Source of the DNA: Costus lasius
Taxonomy: Eukaryota; Streptophyta; Magnoliopsida; Zingiberales; Costaceae
DNA length: 64,000 bases
Direction of reading: 5' to 3'
NCBI GenBank assembly: GCA_027563935.2
Contig: JANVAS020000222.1
Span: 5,580,001 to 5,644,000, forward strand
Within the stretch, counting starts at the first letter, position 1. Every line of letters begins with the position of its first letter. The notes under the pieces were generated by a model, which searched no databases, had not been told where the DNA came from, and saw only the letters and a program-made list of their open reading frames with translations. Made by a program: the position numbers and the translations under genes. Positions 1-11,315 of this stretch are shown here, one piece after another.

Positions 1-806
1 GACGTTGGCAGTGATAACCTCACATCATCACAAGCAATGATTGGCACCTAGCAGTACATCATTGCTACCCAAGTCCTCGGAATGGAGTCATCATCGATGT
101 CCCCTAAAACTGCGACAAGATATATGTACACTCTAGTCCTTTTGCCAGGCTGATCGTCTAAGTCGGACAACTGTTTCACACTTGTTAATTCCAACATCAA
201 TGGTCATGACTCTATTCAAGCTTCACCTAGGGGTGGCCATACACTTTTAGTCATGCACCATGTAGGGGCCCATGGACATCGAACTTCCCCACAGGGAAGG
301 GGCAAATCCTCTATTGGCGCATTGAATCTCTCATATGACCCAAGATATACCCAATGACAACCGTTATGACTCCCCTGTTACACGGAGTGTTAGGTTGTAT
401 CAAAGTACATCCCTTACCATATAGAGGTATCAATGCCCTCAAGTCAAGGATGAGTAAATCTCTGTCAATGTGAGATTTGACCTGTGACACCAAGTCAAAT
501 CCTCACGGCAGGTCGATCCAGTATATCTCCCTTGATATACCCATATGCTTGCGTTAGCAACCCGTGCTCAACCAGTGCATATACCAATCTCTAGTGCATC
601 ACAGTTGTCCCTTATCCACTATGACACTTGACCGGGGATTATTCTTTGAGACTAGATAAAATCTATCTCTAGGGACATTGTATATGTAAATGTACATATG
701 ACGCAGATGTACAAAAGGCATAACAATGACCATGCCAGGATGTATACCACAAATAAATGTGACACATATCGGACCAGCCATAGGTCCTAGGGCATATACA
801 CCAACA
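1..806 (-). repeat. Diverged copia-type LTR, partial, reverse orientation
   Basis: The stretch ends on the plus strand with GGGCATATACACCAACA. Its complement starts TGTTGGTGTATATGCCC, matching the TGTTGGGGTATGCCC start of the younger copia LTRs in this window. It also holds diverged counterparts of their internal landmarks, such as a GGCCATACACTTTTAGTCA block and a GGGGCCCATGG block. The first 35 bases resemble positions 55318-55352. The LTR begins outside the window, so I cannot say whether it is solo or part of a full element. It sits inside a gypsy gag remnant. No gene is visible in it. Confidence 0.6.
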
Positions 807-1695
807 AGTAAGGCTCGTCGGATGTCCGAAGGTAGCCCATTCTTAAACTTGGACAGCACTAGTTCTGGGTCCTCTTGCAAGTTGCAACGAAGTTGCAAAG
901 TGTCAAAAGTTAGGTGATATTCTTCTATGGTACCCGACCCTTAGTGTAGGCTACTATACTGGTCAAGAAGGCGCTGCCTATATGAGGGGGGCCATGTATC
1001 GCTCACAGAGACGATACTTCATCTCTTCCCAATGGGTGATAGAAGGGAGGGAGTGTTGCCTTTGGCATTCCATATTTTGCCAATGTAAATGCGCAGGACC
1101 CTAAAGCAAAGTGCACGTGAACCGGACATGCATATGCAGGGGTAATCACTCGAGTCGGAGTATGTGTCGATGGACGCAACCCAATCCAAGAATTGCGTGG
1201 GGTCAAGACCACCCGCGAAGGACGCGGGGCTGGTTCGAACCAAGCGACGAAAATCGTCCTCCGCTCGTGTGCGCACATAATGGGGTTGGGTGTGACACCT
1301 CTATGCTGCCCAAACATTATACACATCAAAGGGCTTGTCCTCATAAACTGGGCCTCCATGAGCCACGTAAGGCCTACAACGACCAGACTCATCCGCAAAG
1401 GGTTGGCGCTGTGTAGGCACAGCTATTGGGGGTAACTCCCTAGTTGAGTAGGGTTGGAGCGATTATGCTCCAACACAATGAAGCGATCAGCAAGATCCCA
1501 GAACCGTGCCAAAAATTGCTGGACTGCGGTCTAGGTTGACAGCCTATGGGCATCAAACTGTGCGGTTAGTGCGTTGACTCGTGCCGTGAGCGCTGCCAAA
1601 GACTCTAAGTGGGTGCTAGTCCCTTCCGAGGGTTGGACCGACTCTTGGGTTTCGGTAAATTGGGACGACATTACTTGTGACTGCGTAGTCACCAT
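807..1695 (-). pseudogene. Degenerate Ty3-gypsy gag fragment
   Basis: On the minus strand, short open stretches in different frames together resemble the capsid part of a plant gypsy Gag. Near the start is a coiled-coil-like N-terminus with ESLAALTARVNALTAQ (about 1545-1660). Then comes FAGGLDPTQFLDWVASID (about 1150-1215), comparable to FSGTLDPREFLDQVSKLE in element G. Near 810-900 is LQEDPELVLSKFKNGL, comparable to the segment of intact element F that reads FTLSRYKNGL. The frames do not join, so the gene is dead. It is cut at 806/807 by a reverse copia-type LTR. A nucleic-acid-binding capsid role is known for the family; the assignment here is by resemblance only. Confidence 0.6.
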
Positions 1696-2444
1696 GCACA
1701 AACAAGGGGAAGATGCATTTAATGCATAATGTAGAAAACGCATAGATGATGCTGAAATATGCAAATGCAATGGAGTTGGACCATGCGAATAATAAGAATT
1801 GAACATGCAACCTCCCTCTAATTCTAGAAATGATGCAGCTACAATAGGAGGATTGATCATTAGTTCCATCCTCTATGGTGTATACACAATGCGCAGAAAA
1901 TGGCTTAGGGTCTTGAGATGAGGGAAGTAAAAGCACTCTGAAAGTGCAGTGAGAAACACGAATAAATCAGTGATGAATTTGTTTAGGGCAGCACGAATGC
2001 GAGAGTAAACCAACGGCACTCAAATCTAAGAAATTTGCTCACTCTCCTCTTAGCAATTTTAAGCACAGCATGTTCCTTAGGGGTCAACGGATCGACAGGG
2101 CTTAGCTCACACACCAATGAGTCTAAAACACACGAAGGGACATGGAACCGCTCCACATCTCTGATGTACGGATGCTTGTGGGTGAAGGAAATGAAGGCAA
2201 AACACAATGGAAAACACAACAAAAATTTCAGAAATAGGTGAACCTAACTCACCGGAGGCGGTGAGATTTACTTCATATAATGTTGGAAGCAAACTTCTGA
2301 ATCTAGGCACCGACCATGACTCTTATACGCTTTGGAATAAAGGCACCAACCACGATCCACACAAGCTAGAGCACTCTATCGCAACAAGAGAACTAAGAAA
2401 CTAAGGCTACCCCATCCTCCTCTCTTATAGGATAGGAGGGAAGC

Positions 2445-2611
2445 GAACAAGATGAAATAGAAATCTCAACAACAACCTACTCTTGCAGACCCACAAGTGG
2501 TCAAGCTGTAGCAAGAGACAAAATGAAACAAACTTCGACCAGCTAAAGTGAAACTGGCACATGTCCTTGATTCTTGTCCTTGTACTGGTTGTGGCGACGG
2601 CTAGACGAGCT
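2445..2611. repeat. Direct repeat copy 1 (167 bp)
   Basis: Begins GAACAAGATGAAATAG and ends CTAGACGAGCT. A diverged direct copy of the same length lies at 2985-3151. The copies differ by scattered substitutions, so the duplication is old. Confidence 0.75.
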
Positions 2612-2984
2612 TTCGATTTCTCTTCTGGCCCCATTTGAACAGCCCGCTGCCTCTCCCCCTCGCATCTAGGATGAGCGAACGCCCCTCTCTTCACTGTATC
2701 ATGAAGGAATCCCAACTGCGCATGCATGGTATGCAAAATTGGCTCTACAAACAAGGTTAGTATTTCAAGATTGTAGAATCGTGCCATTGTTTCCTCAGCC
2801 CATTGGTATTGCTCAAGTTGCATCTTTGCGGCATACTTTTCATCGGTTTTCTTGGGTTTCCCTCTGAAACATTTCACCTTCCCTCATCTGAAGACCCTCT
2901 CACGTTTTCTGCATCGTCGTCTCCACCTCCTTAGAGTACTAATTTAAGGACCATCTCTCTCACAAGTTCCGCTGCATCAGAAGG

Positions 2985-3151
2985 GAACAAGACGTAATAG
3001 AAATCTCAACAACTACCTACTCTTGTAGCCCCAAAAGTGGTCAAGTTGCAGCAGGAGACAAAATGAACCAAACTTCTACCAACTAAAGTGAAGCTGGCAC
3101 ATGTCCTTGATTCCTGTCCTCGTACAGGTTGCGGCGATGGCTATACGAGCT
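2985..3151. repeat. Direct repeat copy 2 (167 bp)
   Basis: Begins GAACAAGACGTAATAG and ends CTATACGAGCT. It is the partner of 2445-2611. The copies are separated by about 370 bases of unrelated sequence. Confidence 0.75.
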
Positions 3152-3200
3152 CAGAGCATGCCGTGACAAAGCAGTAGAATTTTGAGATGGTGGGCTGGTT

Positions 3201-3603
3201 TGATGGGGGACCGGGACCAGCTCCGAGTAGGTCCACTAGGGTCCAAAGGAAACTACTCAGGTATGGGTTTTCTTCCTAGGATCCTACTTTCCTTGTTTGC
3301 ATTGCATCACATCATGATAGGTTAGATCCACCCCCAATCTAACATGTAGTTACATGTAGGTTTACTTTTCCTATTTGAATAAAATGTCGCATCATGATAG
3401 GATAGAAGCATAGCACGTGTAATGCATCTACAATACATAGGCAAAATTCAGCTCACCACTCACTCACCAAGTGAGCTCCAAAGATGGAAATTCAGCTTCA
3501 ACTGAGTTCAACTATTACCACTTGAAGACTTGAGTTAAAGGGGCTTCATAAATCCTCAACTCCCTTGCCAAATCAAGCTTTGGGCGCCCACATCAACAAG
3601 GAA
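3201..3603 (+). repeat. Element G 5' LTR, left fragment
   Basis: Begins TGATGGGGGACCGGG, the counterpart of the TGATGGAGGC start of element F's LTRs. Further on, TATGGGTTTTCTTCCTAGG parallels the F LTR. It is interrupted at 3603 by copia B and resumes at 21859. The two parts total about 1551 bp, against 1627 bp in F. Confidence 0.7.
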
Positions 3604-3902
3604 TGTTGGGGTATGCCCTTAAGGCTAATGTTTGAGGCCTTGGGATTGTATCAGTATCATGTAATAAACTCTTGTGTTTATAAAGGCATGGTTATTATTC
3701 AGGTTGTTACCTTGTCTGCTGTAATAAGTGTACTACTGAATAATGTCTCAAAGCTGTTCAGCTAGGCTGACATGCTAAATGTCCTTAGTCGATATATCTT
3801 GGTGAACATGAGACAGCCTTGATATGATTGAGACTAATATGTGTTCTAATCTTATAGGATGCTTCGAGCATGGAATAAGATGTAGACTCATGGGTACATT
3901 GG
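3604..3902 (+). repeat. Element B 5' LTR, left fragment
   Basis: Starts TGTTGGGGTATGCCC. Element A interrupts it after base 299 of the LTR; the remainder follows at 13056. Confidence 0.95.
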
Positions 3903-5637
3903 TGTTAGGGTATGCCCTTAAGGCTAATGTTTGAGGCCTTGGGATTGTATAAGTATCATGTAATAAACTTTTGTGTTTATATAGGCATGGTTATTATTCA
4001 GGTTGTTACCTTGTCTGCTGTAATAAGTGTACTACTGAATAATGTCTCAAAGCTGTTCAGCTTGGCTGACATGCTCTATGTCCTTAGTCGAGATATCTTG
4101 GTGAACATGAGACAGCCTTGATATGATTGAGACTAATATGAGTGCTAATCTTATAGGATGCTTCGAGCATGGAATAAGATGTAGACTCATGGGTACATTG
4201 GATGTACTGGACAGACCCTACTGGGATATTACATTGCTTGTCACAATGTGAATAATCCTTGTAAGCAGCAAGTGGCACATTTCCTTTGACTTGAGATCAC
4301 TTGTGTGTCTAAATGATGATTGTCATTGTTTTGAGGTAGTTCAATATCATTTGAAATATAATGATTATAGACTATCTTGGATGGTGAGCATGAGTCAGGT
4401 TAGGGCACTAGTGATAGATAAAGGATTGCCGTCTCCTTGTTCAAGGAGTGTGATGTTCTGAAGGGCCCCCTATATGAGATGATTGAGATAGTGTATGGCC
4501 ATACCCAGATGACTATGTTCATCTGATCTAATCATGCTCATCGTATTGGAGTTACAGGCTTGACATGCTAGTCCAATAAGAACATCCAGTGGCAAAGGAA
4601 ACATGCATGCCTTGTGAAATGATTCACACTTGTGCTATGGTTTGGGAGTAGTCTTGGAAGACTCTTTCCTTTATATCGGGAGACAGTGATGTGTTGCTAG
4701 ATACCCCTCACTGATCGTGATAACGTAAGTTATCGTTACCGACATTTAAAGGAAACCCTTAGGGTCGCACAATTTGATGATATGGCTTACTTAAGTCAGA
4801 TCGTGTGAACTGAATTCTTTGAGTTCAGTTTAAGGGGTTTTGAACTCTGATCGTATGTGAGATCTGGTCTGATCATGTTTGATTGGTGAAGACCTTAGAT
4901 CGGTAAGCTACGATCGAGAGTATGGATGCTAGATCGGTGAGATCAAGAGCATCGTGAGATGAACGGTCAGATCTGAAACCCTAGGGTTTGATATGGTCTA
5001 GACCACATGGCTTGAGCTATTTCGGTTTGGTTCATGAACCAAAGTCGATTGGAATGTTTTTAGCTTGAACCGGTTCACAATTGTGAACGCATGGTTCAAT
5101 GCTAAAATGCGTTTGGGTTGGCTTGAGCGCATGGCTTGATGAGCTTCCATTTATGGAAAGTCATCAAGGCCGGTTTCACTTCAACGCCTAAACGTATATG
5201 CGTTTGCTCTCTTCTCTTCAACGCCTTGGACTTTCGTTGAGGTGTGGTAGACGACGAGAAGGAGAGGTTGGGCAGGAAGAGCTCTCGGCCAAAAGGAGGT
5301 TCATCATCCCTTCCATACGACAAGTGCTTTGAAGAACCTTGCTAGCACAAGGATCTCAAAGAAGTGGCCGTTGATCATCTTGTGTGCGACGACAAGGAGG
5401 AGACCTCTTTTGTTCTCTTGACTCCAAGATACGTCTCACACAATGGCTATGGTATGATCTTCCATTCATACTTGCATATCGTTAACATGTTGATCATATG
5501 ATTCTTCAAAAGATCCATGGAAACCCTTGCTTCCGCTATGAAAGGGTGATATGCGCCCCTTTAGGGTTTCACCCTCTTTGCGCTCCCCCTTGAAGGGGAC
5601 CTATTAGGGATTCGCTCCCTCATGAAAGGGACCAACA
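3903..5637 (+). repeat. Element A 5' LTR (1735 bp)
   Basis: Starts TGTTAGGGTATGCCC and ends ACCAACA, just before the primer site. Its length equals the 3' LTR at 11316-13050. Differences noticed: G/A near 4036, T/A in GAGCATCGTG near 4955, and A/C in CAAAAGATCC near 5510. Confidence 0.95.
4650..4734 (+). promoter_or_regulatory. Candidate core promoter region of copia LTR A with two inverted repeats
   Basis: An inverted repeat AGTCTTGGAAGACT (4650-4663) is followed by a TATA-like TTATAT (4671-4676) and then by a second inverted repeat GATAACGTAAGTTATC (4719-4734). The same order is present in nearly every copia LTR in the window, with sporadic base changes in single copies. Use as a promoter is inferred from position and the TATA-like core; the start site is not known. 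Confidence 0.45.
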
Positions 5638-5639
5638 AT

Positions 5640-5650
5640 TGGTATCAGAG
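5640..5650 (+). other. Primer binding site of A (initiator tRNA-Met)
   Basis: TGGTATCAGAG, complementary to the 3' end of plant initiator methionine tRNA, two bases after the LTR. The match ends one base earlier than in B, C and D, where a C follows. Confidence 0.85.
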
Positions 5651-6880
5651 GAGGAATTGCTTGATTCACATGATTGCTTGTTTGTGATCCTTGTTTGTAT
5701 GATATGCTTAGATCTAAACTACATGCGAGAGTTACATATTAAGTTTGCATATCCGAAACTTGATGTATGTCTCCTTTGCGCATGTGTTGGCGCTTGCTAT
5801 GGTTTTTATGCACGTTTCCTTGTTGCGCATGTGTTGGCGCTTGTGTAGTTTTTCTACAAATCAAAAGGACTTGCGCGCCTAACTAGATCTAAAGTGCCGC
5901 CTATAATAAACCCTTAGATGGGTTGATGGGGTTGAAATCACCTCTAGTGTAGATCCATTAGTCTGATCAGACCATCTGACAGCCTAGCTGGATCGACCAG
6001 ATGGCACCTGTGCGCAAGCACGAGGTGGCCATAGGTCGATTGCATCTTAGGCGTGTAGCGAGGTCTGGTTGAGACAACCAGTGAACACACATGGGTTAGG
6101 CCCGGGGTCACACCCGCTTGCCAAAACTCCTGGGGTTGTTCAGCCCTTGGCGCATGCATGGTTGACCATTAGGTCAACTCGGGTCAGTTAGGACTCGGTG
6201 CATGCAAGGGCACAGGATCTGACCAGATGGATGAGTGGATCCCTATCAATGGACCATTGTAAGGTTATAGGGCACATAAGGAAATTAAAATTGATGCCAT
6301 GGGGTTTTCAAAATTTTAATTTCATGATTGGATCACATGATAATTGATGCCATGATGCTTGTCTATTTAATCTTATGTGGGTTGCCCTATTGTGTGCTGT
6401 GCTGGGGCCTGCGTGCCTGGTTAATTATAAGTTAATATTATTGTGATCTGCGTATCACTTTTTCATTAATTTATTGTATAATTGACCTGCGAGTCAAACC
6501 TTGTCTAGATAGATCAAAATGTATTTTGATTAGACAAGAGCATAAAGGCACACATCCAAGAGGGGCATTCATCTGGTGGCTCACCTGAGATGCTTTTGGC
6601 GCTAGGGCCCTGGGTTGGACCAGATGAGATGCCAAAGAGCTCAAGTGAAGACTTAAGTAAAGTTAAGGTCTTACTAGGGTTCATGGGCTTTTACCACATA
6701 AGAGCATGCTTTCTTTTATTGCTTATATAAGTAGAATTGCATGTGTTTATCTTCTGCTATCACCATAGGACTTGCATGATAGTCAAGAAGATAAAAAGGC
6801 CGTTAAAATCCAACGCTAAAATATCAAGCTCGTAAAGCCTTCTGACGTGAAACCTCACCTTTCTGATTATCGTTGGAGCC

Positions 6881-7113
6881 GTGTTGTACCCACTCAGTGG
6901 GCACGTCCATCTATCTTCAGACGGTGCTGGATTTCACCTGCGTGTTACAGAGTAGGGATTTATCCCTTCTCGTTGCTCAGCATAGCACGTGGTGGTCCAG
7001 GGAGTAGGTCGGGTCAGCTTGACCATGTAGGCTACATATGTGGCGCATATGGTAGCACATGGAGGCAGCCATCTCTGGGATCAGAGACTGTGTTGTACCA
7101 ACTCAGTTGGCAC
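6881..7113 (+). promoter_or_regulatory. Paired leader hairpins of element A, candidate dimerisation/packaging structure
   Basis: The motif GTGTTGTACC-x-ACTCAGT-x-GGCAC occurs twice (6881-6904 and 7090-7113). The stems are six base pairs each around a central C. Between the two copies the stems differ by a compensated pair (CCCACT/AGTGGG versus CCAACT/AGTTGG). The arrangement recurs about 207-209 bp apart in B and D. Such palindromic stems are typical of retroelement RNA dimer or packaging signals; that role is inference. Confidence 0.45.
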
Positions 7114-7420
7114 AGTCTGCTAGATTGCCAAGATGAAGGGGAATCGCACGGGTTGGCGATTGGCTGGGACAGCCTACCAGAAATTAATGCTTGTCATCTC
7201 TGTGCATCTTATCTCGCCTGAGCGGGACGCGGAGACCAAGTATGAAATCTGGATCCCATCTCACTAAAAGAAGTGTTACTCTTTCGGACTGTTTACTGGA
7301 TTTTTCAGTCAGACAAAATAGTGAGAAAAAGAATCTTTCTTAAGTCCTGGATTGATTCTAAACATTGATACTGACCTTGCTGTTCTTGTATTGTTGTAGA
7401 TTCCTGTAGCAACGAACACC

Positions 7421-10400
7421 ATGAGCTTCAATGTGCGATCCCTACTGGAAAGGGAGAAGTTTGCTGGGCCGAACTTCTCTGACTGGTTCGGACACCTTAA
7501 GATCGTTCTTAAGGCAGAGAGGAAACTGTATGTCCTCGAGACGGCGATACCGCCGCAGCCCGCTCCGAACGCCGCAAGGGCGGTTCGGGATGCCTACGAA
7601 AAGCACGTCAATGATAGCATTGATGTCGCTTGCCTGATGCTAGCGTCTATGACGCCACCGCTGCAGCGTCAGCATGAGGATATGTCGGCTATAGAAATTA
7701 TAGCGAACCTCAAGATGCTGTATGCTGCGCAGGCGAGGACAGAACGCTATAATCTGACGAAGCTCTTCTTTCAGAGCAAACTGGCTGAGGGGAGCCCAGT
7801 GGGAGCTCACGTGCTCAAGATGATTGGGCACAAGGAGGCTCTAGAGAAACTGGGGCATACCGTCAACCAGGAGCTTGCTGTAGATATTATTCTGCAGTCT
7901 CTTCCGCCTTCTTTCGATGCGTTCATCATTAACTTTAATATGAACAAAATCGATTGTACGCCGGCAGAGCTGCTGAATATGCTCTTGACTACTGAGGAAA
8001 CTTTGAAGGGAAAGCCTTCAACCTCTGTCTTAATGGTTCCTTCCAGGAACAAGAAGAAGGGGAAGAAGGGCAAGGCCCCTGTCAAGAACTACAGTAAGGC
8101 GCTGAAACAGAAGGTGAAGCGGTCGAAGGATAACAGGTGTTTCCACTGTGGCCAGCTAGGTCACTGGAAAAAGGACTGTAAAGCGCTCCAAGGAGATAAG
8201 AGGGGAAGCATCGCTTCTGGCTCAGGTATATATGTGACTGAGGTCATGTTATCTTCTTCTACCATTTCATGGGTGTTGGACACCGCATGTGGAGTTCACA
8301 TTTGTTCAAATGTGCAGGAACTCAAGAGAAGAAGGCAGGTGGGACAGCATGAGGTAGACCTACGCGTTGGAAACGGGGCACGGGTTGCTGCAGTTGCTGT
8401 AGGAGACTATTTCATTTCTTTACCATCTGGCATTGTATTAGAATTAAACAATTGTTATTTTGTACCCAGTATTACCAAGAATATTATCTCTATTCCTGCT
8501 CTTGTCAGGAAAGGATTTGCCTTTGAATGCAAGACTTCAAAGTGTGTTTTATCTTATGATAATATTGTGTATGCAACTGGTTCAATTAACAATGGGTTAT
8601 TCATGTTGGACATGGAAAGTTCTGTACAAAACATTGATAATAAGAAAGCCAAGTATGCTGATGACAGCACCTTGTTATGGCATAGTCGTTTAGGCCATAT
8701 AAACGAGAAGCGCATTAAGCGGTTGCATGATCATGGACTGCTGGGATCATTCTCCTATGAGGAGATTGATACATGCAAAGCTTGTTTGATGGGTAAAATG
8801 ACGAAGTCTCCTTTTCCTAACAAAGGTCAAAGGGCTTCAGGTTTACTTGACCTTATACACAGTGATGTGTGTGGGCCATTTAGTAAACATGCCAGAGGTG
8901 GCTATCTGTACTTCATTACCTTTACTGATGATTTCAGTAGGTATGGGTATGTCTATCTAATGAGACATAAAAGTGAATCTTTTGACAAGTTCAAAGAGTT
9001 CAAAATGAAGTACAAAATCAGCTAGGCCGAAATATCAAGGCACTTCGTTCTGATCGAGGTGGTGAATACCTAAGTCGAGAATTTACTGACTATCTAAAGG
9101 AGTATGGGATTATCTCACAGCTCACTCCGCCAGGAACACCGCAATGGAATGGTGTGTCCGAGAGGAGAAATAGAACGTTACTTGATATGGTTCGTTCTAT
9201 GATGAGTCAGGCTACTCTTCCATATTCCTTTTGGGGTTTTGCACTGGAAACAGCTGCAAAGGTACTAAACCGAGTGCCATCCAAGGCAGTTTCAAAGACG
9301 CCATATGAGTTATGGTATGGGAAACAGCCTAGCTTGACATTTATCAGGATCTGGGGTTGCGAGGCTTATGTCAAAAAGCTCGCCTCTGGGAAACTGGAGA
9401 GCAGATCTGAGAAATGTATCTTTGTCGGTTACCCTAAGGAAACTAAGGGTTATTATTTCTACGATCCCAAAGAGAACAAGGTATTTGTTGCTCGGACGGC
9501 CATATTTCTTGAGAAGGAGTTTCTTCTGCAAGAGGCCAGTGGGAGAGAAATAAAGCTGGATGAGAATCCAGAGGAAGGACAAAGTAGTCAAGCGCAGTTG
9601 GATGTGCCAGAGCCGGTTATTGAACAACCTGAGGCTCAGATATCACGGGAACCGCGAAGATCGGGAAGGATCCGTCGACAGCCTGAGCGCTATGACGGAA
9701 TCTACATCATTAACAATGATGAACCCCTCACTTATGCGGATGCGGTCAGTGGACCGGAGTCAGCTAGATGGCTTGAAGCTATGCGAGCCGAGATGGACTC
9801 CATGTCAGATAACCAAGTCTGGGATTTGGTTGATCCGCCTCCGGGAGTAATCCCTATAGGCTGTAAATGGATCTTCAAGAAGAAGATTGACATGGATGGT
9901 AACGTGGTTACCTATAAAGGCAGGCTAGTTGCGAAAGGTTTCAAACAAATCTACGGGATAGATTATGATGAAACTTTCTCTCCTGTAGCCATGTTTAAGT
10001 CTATTCGGATTCTTTTCGCGATAGCTGCATATTACGATTATGAGATCTGGCAGATGGATGTGAAGACAGCTTTCCTTAATGGAAATCTGGATGAGGATGT
10101 GTATATGACACAACCTGAGGGTTTCACTAATCCATCAGATCGTCATAAGATATGCAAGTTAAAGAAGTCCATTTATGGACTTAAGCAAGCATCAAGAAGC
10201 TGGAATATTCGTTTTGATGAATCAATCTCTGAGTTTGGTTTCATCAAGAACGAGGATGACCCGTGTGTATATAAGAGGTTTAGTGGGAGCGTGATTACAT
10301 TCCTAATCCTCTACGTCGATGATATCTTGATCATTGGAAATGATATTCCTGAACTACATGCGGTTAAAGCATGGTTAGGAAAATGTTTCCAGATGAAAGA

Positions 10401-11295
10401 TCTAGGAGAAGCAGCCTATGTGTTAGGTGTGAAGATCTACCGGGATAGATCTAAGAGGCTTCTCGGGCTATGCCAGAGTACTTACATCGATAAGGTCCTG
10501 GAGAGATTCCATTTAGAGAATTCTAAACGTGGATATCTTCCAGTCAGACATGGTCTGAGTCTTTCAAAGAGTCAGTGTCCACAAACACAGACTGAGAAAG
10601 ATGAAATGGACAATAGGCCTTATGCTTCGGCTATTGGGTCCATTATGTATGCGATGTTGTGTACTCGCCCAGACGTCGCTTACGGGTTAAGCGTGACCAG
10701 TCGATTCCAAAGTAATCCAGGTGTGGCGCACTGGATTGCGGTCAAGAACATCTTAAAATATCTGCGGAGGACCAAAGATATGTTCTTGATATATGGTGGT
10801 CAGGAAGAACTCAGTATAGAGGGATATACTGACGCTTCGTTCCAGTCGGACCAGGATGATTTCCGATCGCAATCAGGCTATGTTTTTAGCTTGAATGGTG
10901 GAGCAGTGGTGTGGAAGAGTTTCAAACAGTCAACTGTTGCTGATTCCACAACAGAAGCCGAGTATGTTGCAGCCTCGGAAGCATCCAAGGAGGCAGTGTG
11001 GATTCGTAAGTTCGTGAGAGAACTTGGTGTCGTTCCTTCGAGTGCTGATCCTTTGGTTATCTTCTGTGATAACACTGGAGCCATCGCACAAGCAAAGGAA
11101 CCACGGTCGCACCAGAAGTCCAAGCACATACAGAGACGGTTTCACTTGATCCGGGAGATCATTGATCGAGGGGAGATCAAAATTTGCAAGGTTCATACAG
11201 ATGACAATCTGGCAGACCCACTTACCAAGCCTCTGGCGCAGCAGAAGCATGAGAAGCACTGTAATAATATGGGTTTGAGGTTTCTCAACCATTAG
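7421..11295 (+). pseudogene. gag-pol: Element A gag-pol polyprotein, one frameshift
   Basis: The polyprotein would make the particle protein and enzymes of a copia element. In order it has Gag from MSFNVRSLLEREKF, a CCHC zinc knuckle CFHCGQLGHWKKDC (near residue 240), a protease site LDTACG, integrase with its zinc region and DDE residues (HSDVCGPF, RSDRGGEY, SERRNR), reverse transcriptase with YVDD, and RNase H ending in GLRFLNH. A run of four A at 9002-9005, where B and D have five, shifts the frame in the integrase core, so translation would stop at 9025. Downstream the frame is open to 11295. Three codons are also missing in the spacer between integrase and RT. The single homopolymer change could be a sequencing error, in which case A would be intact. 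Confidence 0.9.
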
Positions 11296-11300
11296 ATTAA

Positions 11301-11315
11301 GTGCAAGTGGGAGAT
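11301..11315 (+). other. Polypurine tract of A
   Basis: GTGCAAGTGGGAGAT lies directly before the 3' LTR; it is the expected plus-strand primer. The same tract precedes the 3' LTR of B, C, D and H. Confidence 0.8.

Larger units (their letters stand above)
1696..3200. other. Rearranged gypsy-like LTR/leader debris, no gene seen
   Basis: No convincing gene. On the minus strand, 1983-2260 resembles plus-strand 52755-53010, including GTTAGGTTCACCTATTT followed by a GCATCCGTA block. A minus-strand TATA-like CTATAAGAG lies near 2430. The plus-strand segment GACCCTCTCACGTTT (about 2893) recurs in the plus orientation near 53084, so one of the two loci is internally rearranged. Together with the gag remnant to its left, this looks like the 5' end of an old minus-strand gypsy element. 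The boundaries could not be fixed. Confidence 0.4.
5638..7420 (+). other. Element A untranslated leader
   Basis: This is about 1.8 kb between LTR and gag with no convincing gene, as expected for the long leaders of BARE/Angela-type elements. The start-proximal part holds the primer site. The distal part holds two related hairpins with palindromic stems at 6889-6901 (CCCACTCAGTGGG) and 7098-7110 (CCAACTCAGTTGG). Just before the gag ATG is TTCTTGTATTGTTGTAG, which resembles a plant 3' splice site. Small open frames in it are not shared between copies and look accidental. Confidence 0.7.
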
